Source: Diphasiastrum complanatum
Taxonomy: Eukaryota; Streptophyta; Lycopodiopsida; Lycopodiales; Lycopodiaceae
Direction: 5' to 3'
Length of the DNA stretch: 64,000 nucleotides
NCBI GenBank assembly: GCA_029204225.1
Contig: CM055093.1
Coordinates: 46,360,338-46,424,337 of the forward strand
Position numbers and translations under genes: made by a program. The stretch's first letter is position 1. The number at the start of each line of letters is the position of its first letter. Shown here one piece after another: positions 46,917-59,529 of the stretch. The notes beneath the pieces are model-generated. The model saw nothing but the letters and a program-made list of their open reading frames with translations. It had not been told where the DNA came from and did no database searches.

Positions 46917-47105
46917 AATGGGGTTGGCTGAGTTTGTTAGCTTGGCATCCAAAGTTTCTTTGGTCCCAACAGGTTCGAGCCTCCCCTTGGAAACCAAGAA
47001 GCACTGTACTTGAGGCACCCAAGAGGGTTGGCTATGTTGGTAGCTTGGCATCCAAAGTTTCTTTGGTCTTAAGTTCGAGCCTCCCCTTGGAAACCAAGCA
47101 TTGTA
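46917..47105 (+). mobile_element. SINE copies 3 and 4, head-to-tail dimer
   Basis: Unit 1 starts GGGTTGGCTGAGTTTGTTAG (46921). Unit 2 starts GGGTTGGCTATGTTGGTAG (47025). Both continue CTTGGCATCCAAAGTTTCTT and contain box-B-like AGGTTCGAGCC or AAGTTCGAGCC, then CTCCCCTTGGAAACCAAG. The period is 104 bp. An anticodon-like hairpin CCAAAG/CTTTGG is present in both. The upstream words ACTTGAGGCACCCAAGAGG and ATTTGAAACACCCAATGG also match, so each unit has about 20 bp of leader. Confidence 0.7.
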
Positions 47106-47109
47106 TGTG

Positions 47110-48280
47110 AGGCTTGCAAGATGTGTCTCACATTGTATTTTGAGCAAGATTTCATTCAAAGAATCAAGAGATATGTGGTCTCAGTATTGAAATTTCATGA
47201 ATTACCATTCATGTTATATTGATGTTGTTCATTTCCATTTTATGGTTGCGTACACAATGCCTATTACGTTATTGTAATCAATAAACACGATAACTCGAAA
47301 TCCCGATAACTGGCGTGAGTGATGAGTCATGCACGTATGAGCGTCAAGTTTATTACAAGCAAGCATTCCTATTAAGGAAGTCCATTAACTTAACCAATTT
47401 CAACGACTAAGCATTTTCTAAATATAGTCCATACAATTTATTTGGGTTCTGAGAATCTTAGGCCAATTTAGGCAACATTGGGAAAAGGTTCGTTCAAGAT
47501 TGAGAGTTCTTGTAAAGTTAATTGCTGATTTTCGTTTGGCAAAATGCCATTATAAACACCATGACACTTTGGAGTGATTCCAAATTCTTGTCCAAGGCCA
47601 AAAATGGACCTCTAAGTTTCAATGGTTTTCAACATGATTTTAGTGTTCATGATGGTTTCTTTCTGAACATGCTTATGAAGGAATCTTAAAAAAAAAGACT
47701 CTTTCCTTTTATTCTACCCTAATGCTAGTAGCGATCATGCTAGATTTCTTGCTACAATGACATTGAAGGAAGTTCTACAATGGTGCCATGTTAAACAAAT
47801 TGTACTATCCCCAATATACACAATTATTGCTTGGAATATCAGAAAGCAAGAAAATATAATGTTCTACAAGCCTTAGAGCAATAGTGAGAGACATATTGAT
47901 AGTAACAAGAAGAGCGACATCCTCTTGATTGCACTCTCATATGCAATCTCTACGCATTGTCATTTTGTTTAAATAATCTTTTATCAACAAAGTGACTAAT
48001 TCTGACCTAAAATTATTATGATGATGCTTGCATGTTCTAACGTTATGAATGCCGTTGTGGTTAATGAAGTATCATATGTTTTATTTTTTAATGCATAAAC
48101 TATCTGCTTTCACTACTTGGAAGAATTAACAATAGATCATTAGCTACAATTCCAAGGTGTTTTTAGACACCTCAGACAAATAGTAAGCATGGCTATTATA
48201 GAAACTTGCCAATGATATTGAGTTATAAAAATCTTGAAGGCAATTAAAACTCTCAGGTTAGTTGCATTTATTTTGCACTA
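47110..48280. other. AT-rich stretch; probably includes the LTR of copia A
   Basis: The right end must be LTR if the degenerate PBS at 48292 is real. The left LTR edge is not visible. Confidence 0.35.
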
Positions 48281-48283
48281 ATT

Positions 48284-48492
48284 CCCAACATTGGTATTAG
48301 AGTTGTAAGGTTTTATAGTCTTCCTTTTTTTTATTGTTGTAAATTCAAGTGTTCAATATTTTCATTTCACTTGCAAAAAATATTGAATTCATTCATTGAT
48401 TTTAGAATCATTTACAAGTTCAATGGTGATAATTTCTACATGTGGAAATTCAAGGTCAACGTAGTAGTAATTGAACAAGATGGGGAGTGGTA
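48284..48492 (+). mobile_element. Copia A: LTR end, degenerate PBS and gag start
   Basis: CCCAACA (LTR end, 48284-48290) is followed by TGGTATTAGAGTTG (48292-48305), a mutated PBS, and by the gag start YKFNGDNFYMWKFKV (about 48410-48456). It stops at TAG (48490). The next sequence is the LTR of copia B, so A is interrupted. Confidence 0.7.
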
Positions 48493-48565
48493 GATAGATA
48501 TATTTTATTGGATTATTATCCTTATCACTCTAATCTGATTGTTAATCTACATCCATTCATTTATC

Positions 48566-49707
48566 TAGTTGTTGTAGATTTACTCGCATTATTGCACAGA
48601 CTGTAGAAATACACGAGAATTGCAAAGCAAGTTTACGATCTTTTACGACCCCATGCGGCCTCTTACGAGCTCATGGACTTTTACATCTACTTACGGGTTC
48701 TTACATTTGCTCACGAGCTTATGTTCTATGGTCATTTACTAATCTTTACGCTTGATAATTAGCTTATTGTTCTATGGTCGTTACAGGTGTTTTATGTTTG
48801 TTCACAGGCTTACGTCTTATGACTACCTCTGAACCTTTATGTTTGCTTACAGACTTTCACTCTTAGGATTGCTTTCAAATACCTACGAATCATGACAATG
48901 ACAACGACAATTTGTCGAGAGTTAACAAAACATGTTATCACCTGTTTTGAAGCTAATGATTTGCTCTAACCATTGCTAGCAAGTGACTTCTGTGAAATCT
49001 AATCAGATAAGTGACAACACAATATGGCTAAGTGCCAATTGCGAGCTGGCTAAAATGGTTGTTGTCAACCGTCATTTGGATAAGCCCATTCGACATTCCT
49101 AACTAGCATAAATAGTTGATCACTTTCTCAAGTGAAATCAATCAAGTCAATTGATTCGAGAATTCAATTTATGATAGAGTATTGTTAGTAGCATTTCATT
49201 GCTTATTAGCAAAAGTGTGTTCGACAAAGACGATCAATATTCAGAATTATTTACAAGTATGTGGTTGCATTCGCTACTGTCTTGTGCTCGTAATTCATCT
49301 GATTTGTACATGCTATTGTTAGGGCTATTTTGGTAGGCTCGACCACCCCGTGCTCCTCTTGCCAATGGAAGTTTTTCATACTTCGAGGACTATAGTAGGG
49401 AGAGGGTGAGGTATCCTACTGTTCACTATGTCACTAGTTCATTTCCACTATCATGAAACGGCGTTACTCTGTTGCTATTTCTGACAACTTTCAAAACCAA
49501 GGACTGTGTTCAACCTATTGAGGCATGGGTGTCTCAGACGCCTAATTATTCGCTCCCTTCATGGTTGTCTCTGACACTTATCGAGACATTCCTCCATTCG
49601 ATCTAAGTCAATATTGATTTTGTGATTTTGGTAGAGATCTTGTAAAGTTCTCTATGTTGGCACTGAGTTTCTTCTTCCGCACCTAATCTATTTGAGAGCA
49701 CCCAACA
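48566..49707 (+). mobile_element. Copia B 5' LTR (boundaries estimated)
   Basis: The right end CCCAACA sits four bases before the PBS at 49711. The left end is taken at TGTTGTAGAT, which pairs with CAACA as TGTTG...CAACA. It contains a TATA-like CATAAATAG (49107) and repeated TTACG/GTTCTATGGTC words at 48640-48860. Confidence 0.5.
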
Positions 49708-49710
49708 GAG

Positions 49711-49723
49711 TGGTATCAGAGCC
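49711..49723 (+). promoter_or_regulatory. Primer binding site of copia B
   Basis: TGGTATCAGAGCC, perfect for initiator Met tRNA. Confidence 0.9.
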
Positions 49724-49780
49724 AAGTTCCAAACTGCTAATTAGTATATGAAATTGTTTACTATGCTTAGATCATTCATC

Positions 49781-50279
<499 letters not shown>

Positions 50280-50280
<1 letters not shown>

Positions 50281-52345
50281 GTACAAAGACTAATGGAGGT
50301 GCCACCAAGTTTGTTACATTTATTGATTATTACTCAAGGTTTTGTTGGGTTTTCTTGCTTACATCTAAAGCACAAGTGTTTGAAAGTTTTCTAAAGTTCA
50401 AAGCCTTTGTTGAAATGGATCATGGTCACAAAATCAAGACTTTTAGGAGTGATAGTGGTGGAGAGTATATCTCCAAGGAATTTAAGGATTTTTGTGATCA
50501 AGAAGGGAATAGAAAGGAATTGTCTTGTTCCTATATCCCTCAACAAAATGGGTTAACTGAGAGGAGAAATAGGACGTTATGTGAATGTTCTAAAGCTTTA
50601 AGGCTTGATGCATGTTTACCAAAGTCTTTTTGGGGATAAGCCCTCATTTGTGCTAACCATTTGATGAATAGAGTTTCATGTAGCTCTATTGAAGGCAAAA
50701 CACCATTTGAAGTCTTGTATGGGAGGAAGCCCGATGTCAAGGACTTAAGGGTGTTTGGATGCATTTTCTATGTGCATACACCTTTGGAGACAAGGACAAA
50801 GGAGGATCCATCATCAATCAAAGGGATCATGCTAAAGTATGATGCTCGGGTATGGCAATGCAAGCAAAAAATACAAGATATACATTCCATCTACAAACAA
50901 GTTTGTGGTTTTTAGAGATGTCATATTTGATGAGAGTAAGATGCAGCTTGTTGATGGCTCAACCAAATCATCTATCAAGAGGGAGGTGTTGGAGGATCAA
51001 GACAATCTTGATCTTGAGGAGGAGCAAGAGCCAATTGTACCAATCACTCCAAGAAGGTCATCAAGGGCAATAATGGAGCCAATGAGGCTCACATATCAAG
51101 ACAAAGATAAGCAAGCCGAGGGTAATCCATATTCATCCTTTGCAATTATTTCAATTTTTTAAGAACCTTCATGTGTAGAAGATGCATTAAGCTCCAAAGA
51201 GTGGTTCCAAGCGATGTTAGATGAATACAATGTTGTGATGGAAAATAGCACATCGATCCTTGTTGATAGACCTCTAGGAAAGAATGTGATTGGATGTAAA
51301 TGGGTTTTCAAGCTAAAACTCAACATGGATGGAAGTGTAAGGAAGCATAAGGCAAGGTTAGTTGCCAAAGGATATGCTCAAGAGAGGGGCATAGATTATG
51401 AAGAAACATTTGCACCCGTGGCCAAGATGGTCACCATAAGGTTAATCCTAACACTTGCTTCACATTTTGGTTGGATGCTTTTCCAAATGGATGTTTCTAA
51501 TGCATTTCTTAATGGCTATTTGGAAAAAGGACATCTTCATAGAGTAGCTCCAAGGCTTCATCAAGCTTGGGATGGAAGGTAAAGTGTGTCATCTTCAAAG
51601 GAGCTTGTGTGGGTTGAAGCAAGCATCAAGGTCTTGCAATTCAAGAGTTAAGATGCAAGATTGCAAGCATGTAGAAACACCTATGGAGCAAGATGTAAAA
51701 GTGCTCAATAAGGATGATGTTGGACATCACTATTTATAGGCAACTTATAGCCTCATTGATGTGGATTACCATTACTAGACCTGATTTATGCTTTAGTGTG
51801 TGTAGGATAAGTCAATACATGCAAGATCCACCATTGGTCATACATTGGAAAAGTGCAAAAAGGATTTTGAGATACCTCTCAGGAACTCTAGATCATGGAA
51901 TTCTCTATAGAGGGGATGTAATTGATTTGCATGCCTTTAGTGACTTGGATTTCGCAGGTGATACTGAGGGATATAAATTCCACAAGTGCCTATGCAACAT
52001 TTATTGGTGGAGGGGTTGTTTCTTGGTTGTCAAAGAAACAAGAAACCATCTCTCTTTCTTCTACCAAGGCCGAGTATAAAGCTCTTACAACAACTACAAA
52101 GGAGCTTCTTTGGATAAAAAGGCTACTAATGGAGCTGATGGTCATGAGTTTATATGTTGTTACGATCATTTATCATGACAACATTTCAGCCCAACACCTT
52201 GCATCAAACCCAATTTTCCATGCAAGGTCAAAGCATATTAAGATCTATCATCATTTTGTGAGAGAAAAGGTGCAATCTAAGGAGATATCTTTGGAGCATG
52301 TGGCAAGTAGCGAATGTGTTGCTGATATCCTCACTAATACTTTAC
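50280..52345 (+). mobile_element. Copia B integrase, truncated RT and RNase H
   Basis: Integrase: FVTFIDYYSRFCWVF, FRSDSGGEYIS (second catalytic Asp), SYIPQQNGLTERRNRTL (catalytic Glu), then the C-terminal HLMNRVSCSSIEGKTPFEVL and FGCIFYVH (50290-50800). RT: EEWFQAML-type start (51198), GCKWVFKLKLNMDGS, VAKGYAQERGIDYEETFAPV, FQMDVSNAFLNG (to about 51520). Then the RT palm with the YVDD box is missing and the frame rejoins near LIASLMWITITRPDLCFSV. RNase H follows: LSSTKAEYKAL, KELLWIKRLL, ARSKHIKIYHHFVREKV and SSECVADILTN (to 52345). Because YVDD is deleted it cannot be active. Confidence 0.93.
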
Positions 52346-53624
52346 GTCTACTTGTTGCTTTAGCTTCACATTTTGGTTGGCCTTTGCATTAGATGGATGT
52401 GAAACTTGCTTTTCTAAATGGTGAGTTAGAAGAAGAGGTGTTCATGGATCAACTTGAAGGCTTTGTAACGAAAGGACATGAGCATAAAGTATGTCGCTTG
52501 AAGAAAACGCCTTATGGTCTCAAACAGGCACCACGTGCGTGGTATAGCAAGATTGATGCCTACTTTTGTTCGAAGGGGATGGTGAGAACACACTTTGACC
52601 CAAATATTTATGTCTTATGCTTTGATGGTATGGTTTCTTTGGTTGCTCTTTATGTTGATGACTTGATTATTACGAGAAATAATCAGGAGATGATAGATAT
52701 GACCAAGAAAGATCTCATGGATCAATTCGAGATGACATACCTCAACCTAATGCATTATTGCCTTGGACTAGAGGTGTGGCTAAAAGGAGATAAGATGGGA
52801 CTAACACAAGTCAAGTATGTCAAACAATTGTTGCACAAGTTCAAGCTACAGGATTGGAAGCCAGTGAACACTCCCATTGAACCAGGTAAAAGGCTTTCTA
52901 AGCTTGAAGAATCACAGCCATTTGATGCTAAATGTACAGACCGTTAGTAGGGAGATTGATTGACCTTTACCACGATTAGGCCAAATATATGTTGCATTGT
53001 TGGCATTGTAAGTCAGTTTATGGCATCACATACGAAACACATTGGAAGATAGCCAAATGCATCTTGCAATGCGTCAAAGGCATTCCGATTATGGCTTGGT
53101 GTACAGGAAGCAGGAAAGTGTATCTGAGCTATGTGGCTATGTGGATGCAAATTGGGGAGGTGATTGTGATTATTGTAGATCTACCACAAGGTATGTATTC
53201 CAGTTTTGTGGCAGTTGCTTTTTCTGGTCTAGTAAGAAACAAAGTGTAGTTGTTTTTTCTACAACAGAAGCAGATATAAGGCAATGTGTAGTGCAACACA
53301 AAAAGCCATTTGGTTGAGACAAATATTGGATGAGATGGACATGAAACAAGAAAACCTACAACTATACATAGCAACAGTCAGAGTGGTATTCAACTGGCGA
53401 AGAATTCAGTGTTCCACACACGAACCAAACACATTGAGATTCATTATCACTTCATACACGAAAGGTTGTTGGGTAAAGAAATAAATACTGGTCATTGTAG
53501 TACAGATGAGCAATTAGCTAACATTTTCACTAAGCCACTCGTTAGAGAAAAGTTTGATAAGTTTAGATCAAAACTTCCGTACTTAAAGTTTATTAACTTT
53601 GATGCTATGTACATGAGTTTATGA
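52345..53624 (+). mobile_element. Copia C RT and RNase H, fused to the end of copia B
   Basis: Directly after ADILTN of copia B the frame continues as RT from its middle: LLVALASHFGWPLH, a stop, [50 protein letters not shown] (catalytic YVDD, 52648-52683) and HYCLGLEVW. RNase H follows with shifts (ETHWKIAKCILQC, EADIR/KAMCSATQKAIWLRQIL, HTRTKHIEIHYHFIHE, EQLANIFTKPLVREKFDKFR). The open RT frame 52393-52947 is the longest intact copia piece in the window. Confidence 0.92.
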
Positions 53625-53627
53625 AAA

Positions 53628-53960
53628 GTGGATTCTACTTTTAGGGAAAGAGTTAGAATAAAAGAAGAACTATTGTCTTATTGTACTGTGGGTCCTATTA
53701 GTGGGTTAGGACTATTTGGCCTTGCCACGAGGCAAGTTGATGGGACACGGATCCCAGATTGGGTTGCCAAAGTAAAAACTATATGTATAGTGTATTTTGG
53801 TTTTCAGAAATAAAGTTGCTATGTGAGCTCAAGTTCCTACATAACTTAGAAAAAGTTAGATGATTCTAGCACCAAGTCAATTTTGAAGAAGCAATTTGTT
53901 TTGAGCCGATCCAGGAGACAAGCATTTAGAACAAGGACTTGAAAACAAACTGAAGAACAG
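53628..53960 (+). other. Junction between copia C and copia D, probable LTR remnants
   Basis: No clear LTR edges or PBS. AGAAGCAATTTGTTTTGAGCC (about 53886) nearly matches AGAAACAATTTGTTTCGAGCC at the end of copia D pol (about 58606), so it may be the pol end of another D-like copy. Confidence 0.4.
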
Positions 53961-53970
53961 TTCACTAACA

Positions 53971-56900
53971 ATGGCATCAATGAGCAGCATGCAGTTGAAG
54001 ATCTGTACAATTTTTAACTCATCAAGATCCAACTTCCTAGCATGGAAGGTGAAGACCGCTCTCATACTAAAGGGAGAAGGGCTATTTCCCTGGGTAGATG
54101 GCACCGAAGAGATGCCTACAACCACTGGCAAAGAGCTACAAGAATGGAGGAAAAAAGAATGACAAGGCTGTAGCCCTATTGTCATCATCCATCAAAGATT
54201 GACCTCGTGACACTCTCCAATGCAAGAGATGTTAAAAATTCACAATTCTAGCTTGACTAGTTTTGGTCATATGACTTGTAAATAGTTAGATGGTCATGAT
54301 GTGGCTTGTCACACGTGCCAAATAGCATAGGATTCCATTCATAAGGATGTTCTCAAGTAGACCTAAGTGTTAGAACCTTTGGAATGAGTCCAAATTATGC
54401 TTAGATACAAGGGAGAAAAAATAGGAGCTATTTTTGGTAATTTTTGCATTGTTGAGGGATCTCCAAGATTCCAACCCTAACTTGGTAGGGATGAAAGATC
54501 CACCAAAATTAGCATTAGGGATAGGTTTAGGGCTACTCATACCTGCCCAAAACCGTGATGGATCATGTATATATAGGTGATGATATCTCACCAAAATCAA
54601 TCAAGCAATTTCATGATTTTTCTCTCATAATGGTGCAATTGCTCTCTATGTTCATAATTGTTTGAGTACTTGTGATTACTAATGATTATAGGATTGAATG
54701 TAGGCATGGTGTACAGTACTCAGACTGTGGGAGGCCGTACTTTCACACGTGTGAAGCCTTCTTCAAGTATTTGGGCCATTTAGTGAGGTTCAAGCATAGA
54801 TTTTTTATGGATTTTGATGGTTCAACTTGTGCTAATCTTATGAAATCATAATCTATTGTTTCCCTCATCATTTCAAGTGTTTTAGGATCCTTATTTGCTG
54901 TAATTTTTACAAGAGAGATGTGAGATACATTGCTTACCAGATTTCAGATAAAATCATGCAGCCAGATCATGCTTCTTGAAAATTAGCTAACAAATCTATG
55001 ATGGGATGGCAGAGACCTCACCTCCTTTATCAGAAAGATGAAGGATCTGTTCCTTTCGTTACACAACGGCGGAACAAAGAATGCAGTATCAGTGGAAAAG
55101 CAGCTCACTTACCTGTTACGAGCTTTACCAGGATCTTTCTAGACAACCCAAACATTGCTAGCAGAGGATCCAACTATGACACTCGAAAAGGCAGTGATCA
55201 AAATTCGAGAAGAAGTCGAAGCTCGTGAGCACCTTGATCACAAGGACGCTTCTGACCAAGCTCTCTACAGCAACAAGGAGAAGCCCAAGAAGTCATTCAA
55301 GCCTAAGAGAGAGTCAGATCGAAGGGTCATGCATCCATGGACTGCTACTAGAACCCGAGGAACAAGTAGCCTCAAGGCAAACGGGAGAACAATAACAGTT
55401 CATCCTACATCGAAGAGCCAGAAAGCTCGAAGATGGGCGAAGAAATATCGAACAAGAAAAATTTGACAGCCTATCTGTATACAGTCGTGTGTGCAGCATC
55501 GACATCTGACACACAAGAGGTAATCCCTAATTCAGGAGCTACCTCACACTTTGTTACATCAAGGCAGATAATGTCTGACCTTCGGAGTGTAGATCCATCA
55601 AAATTTATAGTTCTTGGAGACAGATCGAAACACCATGTGAAATGTATTGGTTTGTTGTGGCTCAACACAAATGGTAGAGACAGACGGCTAGAAGATGTTC
55701 TATTCGTACCCACACTGCAGCAAGATTTGCTATCAGTCGCAAGAATAGTAGACGCTTGGATGCATGTGACATTTTCAAACGAAACATGCAATGTTGTTGA
55801 TGCCAACACTAGTACGATGATTACGCAAGGTAGACAAAAGGACAACCTATATCATTTGAGAGTACACCTACCAATAGATCAAGCACATCAAGCTCATAAA
55901 TCTATAGATGTTCTATCGCATAGGAGACTATGACACATGAACTCAATGGCATTGTAATAAGCAAGCGAACATGGAGCTATCATAGGGGTAAGCATCACGA
56001 ATGCAACCAACTCGACAATTTGTGATGCGTGCATGAAAGGGAAGATGTCCCGAACTCCTTTCACCAAAGACTCTTACAAAACAACAAAGATTTTGGAGCT
56101 GGTACATTCGAACATTTGTGGACCTTTCGATGTGATCTTAGTAGGAGGCTCGAAGTACTACATCACCTTCATTGACGATTACAACAAGTTTGCTAGAGTC
56201 TACTTTATACACAACAAATCAGATGCACTCGACAGGTTCACAGAATACGTGAACTGGGCAGAAAGATGCACAAGAAGCAAGGTGAAACAGATCATGACTG
56301 ATCGTGGTGGAGAAGACATCTCGAACTGCTTCACTGACTTCTGCAATGATCAAGAAATCCTTCACAAAAGGACTGCATCCTAAACACCACAAGACAACGG
56401 TGGCTGAGAGAAAGAACAATACACTCATGGAAGACCCAAAGTGCATGATGGCCTACTCGAAAGCACCAAGAGTGCTATGGGATGAAGCAGTAGCTACAAC
56501 TGCCTACATCTAGAACAGGATAGGCAAATCCTGTGTTCCTCACACGACACCACACAAACTATGGTGGGGTAGAAAGCCCAATCTGACACATGTTCGAATT
56601 TTTGGTTGTGCAGCCTATGCACATATTCCTGATAAGCTTTGAAATAAGCTTGATGAGAAAGTCGAATTAGGATATCTTGTCGTGTATGACAATAATTCGT
56701 CATACTACAAGATCTGCATGCTAGAAATGAATCTAGTGAAGACTATCAGAGACGTCAAGTTCAATGAGACCAGAACAATGGTTGACAATGATTCGACTAG
56801 CTATGAAGCCCTGGGGAAGTAGTACTATGACCTGCCAACCATGACAGAGGGAACAAAACCCGAGCACTCAGATGAAGATGTTCGAACTCCACGTCAATTG

Positions 56901-58950
56901 AGCGACAAATCAGACGAGGAAAGGACCACAAGCCTGCCTACAACTCCTGTAAACCGAGGTGGTTTCGAACCTAGCGAAAGAGACAAAGGTAAGAGCATTG
57001 CAATACCTGAAGAATCTCCCAGAGATAAATCAAACAAAGGAGAGCGCCAACAAGATTTGTGCCAGGCAGTTCGGCTTCAACATCCAAAGATTTTTGTGGA
57101 TTCAGTGGTGAACCACAAATATTTGAGAAATCCATGAACAGTCCAAACAAGGACCATGAATGAAGAAATAGAATCCATAATGCAGAATGAGGTATGGACA
57201 CTGCAACCAGTGCCAGATAAACAAAAAATAGTGCAATGCAAATGGGTTTACAAGCTTAAGTATGGACCGACTTGTAGCGAAGAGATTCTCTCATAAGTAT
57301 GGCATCGACTACATTGAGACCTTCTCTCCAATGGTGAAACATGTGTCCTTATGCCTACTCTTTGCATATGTAGCTATATACGACCTCAAGATTCACATCG
57401 TCGATGAGAAGACAACATTCCTACATGGCGAGCTAGACGAAGAAGTCTATATGGATCAACCTCCAGGTTACATCTCTGACTCACTTCCTACCTATTCATG
57501 TCGAATGCGCAGAAGTATCTATGGTTTGAAGCAATCCGCACGACAATGGTATAAGAAGAAAGATCATGCTATGAGATCCTTGGGATTCGAGCCGTTGATG
57601 GCTGATTCCAATGTCTATGTGAGGATCACAGATGGGGAGGTCATCATTGTTGCTGTGTATGTGGACGACATAAGGGCGAGATCTCAAAATATTTCTAAAT
57701 AACAGACCTAGGAGAAGCCAGATGTTATCTAGGCTTGCAAATCGACTGGGACTATGACAAAGGGAAGTTATACCTTCATTAGTCAAGGTACATCCAGAAA
57801 ATCCTCGATGATTTCGGGATGATAGATTGCACAGGGTCAAATTCCCAATGCTTGCAGGAACAATCCTGATGAACAAAGATTGTTCGAGGACTGAATAGAG
57901 AAAGAGATCATGCAGCACATGCCCTACAGGAGGCTGATTGGATCTTTGATGTATCTAGTAGACACACACGCCCCGACATAGCTTATGCCGTGTTCAGAAT
58001 GAGCCAATTCAGCACGAATCCAGGCTAGCACACTGGAAGATCGCAAAGCGAATCTTACCATACCTTCAGTAGACGAAGGATTATGGGCTATGTTATTCTT
58101 GTGATGCAAGGTTCTAAATGCACTCCTACAACAATGCAAGTTGGGCATCACTCAAAGACGACCGTAAAAGTGTCTCACGAGGATGCACAATTGCATCAAG
58201 TGCAGCAATTCTTTGGGTCGGCAAGAAGTAGACCATCACAACTTAGTCATCCTGTGAAGCTGAATACGTTGTAGTTGCGAAGATGGCCACTGAAATTATA
58301 TGGCTCAAATAGTTCCTTGACAGATTAGGTGAGAGCACTAGAGAGCCTCTGATTTTGCAAATGGACAACACTTATGCAATACATTTGACGAAGGATCCCA
58401 TGTTTCACTCAAGGACAAAACACATTGCTATCAAGTACCATTTGATAAGGGACCTGGTCACCAGAAACGAGTTGAAGACCAGTTGCATTGGAACGAAGCA
58501 AATGGTGGCAGACATCGTCACCAAGGCCTTAGACAAAGGTTTCTTCGAGAGGCAGAGGAAGAGTCTAGGAGTCATAAAGCTACCACACTTTGAGAGAGAG
58601 CTGAAGAAACAATTTGTTTCGAGCCACAAAACTTTGCTAGCTTTAGAACTCAAGTCCGCAGAGACGCAAGGGAGCTGCCCGGACGCGAAGACCAAAGCTT
58701 CGAGAACTGAGGACCCAAAGATGACGGTCAAATGTTCATTGATTGGAGGATATCCGAACACGAAGAAGAAATGTTCATGGACCCAGAAAAGCTCAATGGG
58801 GAGGACGAAATATGAAGAAGACACAAAGACCGAAAGGTGGCGGATCTTCACATTTCAAAGTACAAGGAGGACGTCATCCTCCACGGGCAATTTGGATACC
58901 GTTAGGACTTGCTTAATCAGTCGTTCTTGTAATCTCAGATCAGATTAAAC
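53971..58950 (+). mobile_element. Copia D, nearly full internal region, decayed
   Basis: Gag starts at ATG 53971 (FNSSRSNFLAWKVKTALIL). It is split by about 750 bp of foreign sequence (54235-54985) and resumes LTYLLRALPGSF (about 55100). The protease motif is IPNSGATSHF (55525-55555), with Asn at the catalytic Asp. GAG-preintegrase: CDACMKGKMSRTPF. Integrase: VHSNICGPF (Asn at the first catalytic Asp), MTDRGGED, VAERKNNTL. RT: CKWVYKLKYG, VAKRFSHKYGIDYIETFSP, GELDEEVYMDQPPGY, SIYGLKQSARQWYKK and VAVYVDDI (57650-57673). RNase H ends HSRTKHIAIKYHLIRD and MVADIVTKALDKG, then an unusually long basic tail to 58948. Stops and shifts throughout. Confidence 0.92.
54235..54985. other. Insertion of unknown type inside copia D gag
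   Basis: Gag reading is lost after VTLSNARDV-like sequence and returns at 54990-55000. The inserted sequence has no recognised protein and no obvious terminal repeats. A TATATATAGG word occurs at 54568-54577. Confidence 0.5.
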
Positions 58951-59170
58951 CTTCTTCTCTCTATCTATATAAACAAATCAAACACGAGAAAATAGGTTGA
59001 ACATCAATCTAGTTGAATGCCAATGTGAGCCAAGCACAGTGTTGCTAGTCGATGTCCAAGAAGTCCGCTAGTAAGCGAGATGACCATATAGAGTTCGTGA
59101 GAGAGACAGTGCCTCTCACGCCGACGTGTTGCGTGGACCTGTCACACAATGCTTAAGGAATTCATTGTTG
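58930..59170 (+). mobile_element. Possible 3' LTR piece of copia D
   Basis: Directly after the pol end there is a TATA-like CTATCTATATAAACAAATC (58961-58979). Then GTGAGAGAGACAGTGCCTCT and other non-coding sequence. No matching 5' copy was found, so this is positional inference. Confidence 0.35.
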
Positions 59171-59529
59171 ATACAGTAGATGTTATGTAGATGATTTTCT
59201 CATCTTAGATGTTATTGAATGCCTGATTGTTCGATTGTTATCTGGTCATAATCAGTTGTTTACTATTCATTCCGCATACTGGTTTCATCTTGTTGAATGC
59301 TAAAACAAAATTACAACATAGCTCAACAGTGTCTGTCCATGCTCTGGGGAATTGTAGATCTATTATAGTCGGCAGTAGACCAACAGATAGAATTGAACTC
59401 ACATCTGGGCTTATTTCAAATTTCTATCAGTAATATTAGAGCGCTTGCAGTTCTTGATATCGACTTCTTTCAAATTTCCTTCAAATTTTTGTAGAATATG
59501 CTTTTGGATACAAAGCTTATAAGCTTTAT

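Noticed and set aside
46917-47105. Two tRNA genes
   Set aside because: Box-A and box-B words are present, but there is no matched acceptor stem, the boxes are degenerate, and the unit occurs four times with the same non-tRNA tail; a SINE fits better.
57496-57918. Minus-strand open frame of 140 codons
   Set aside because: Antisense of copia D RT.
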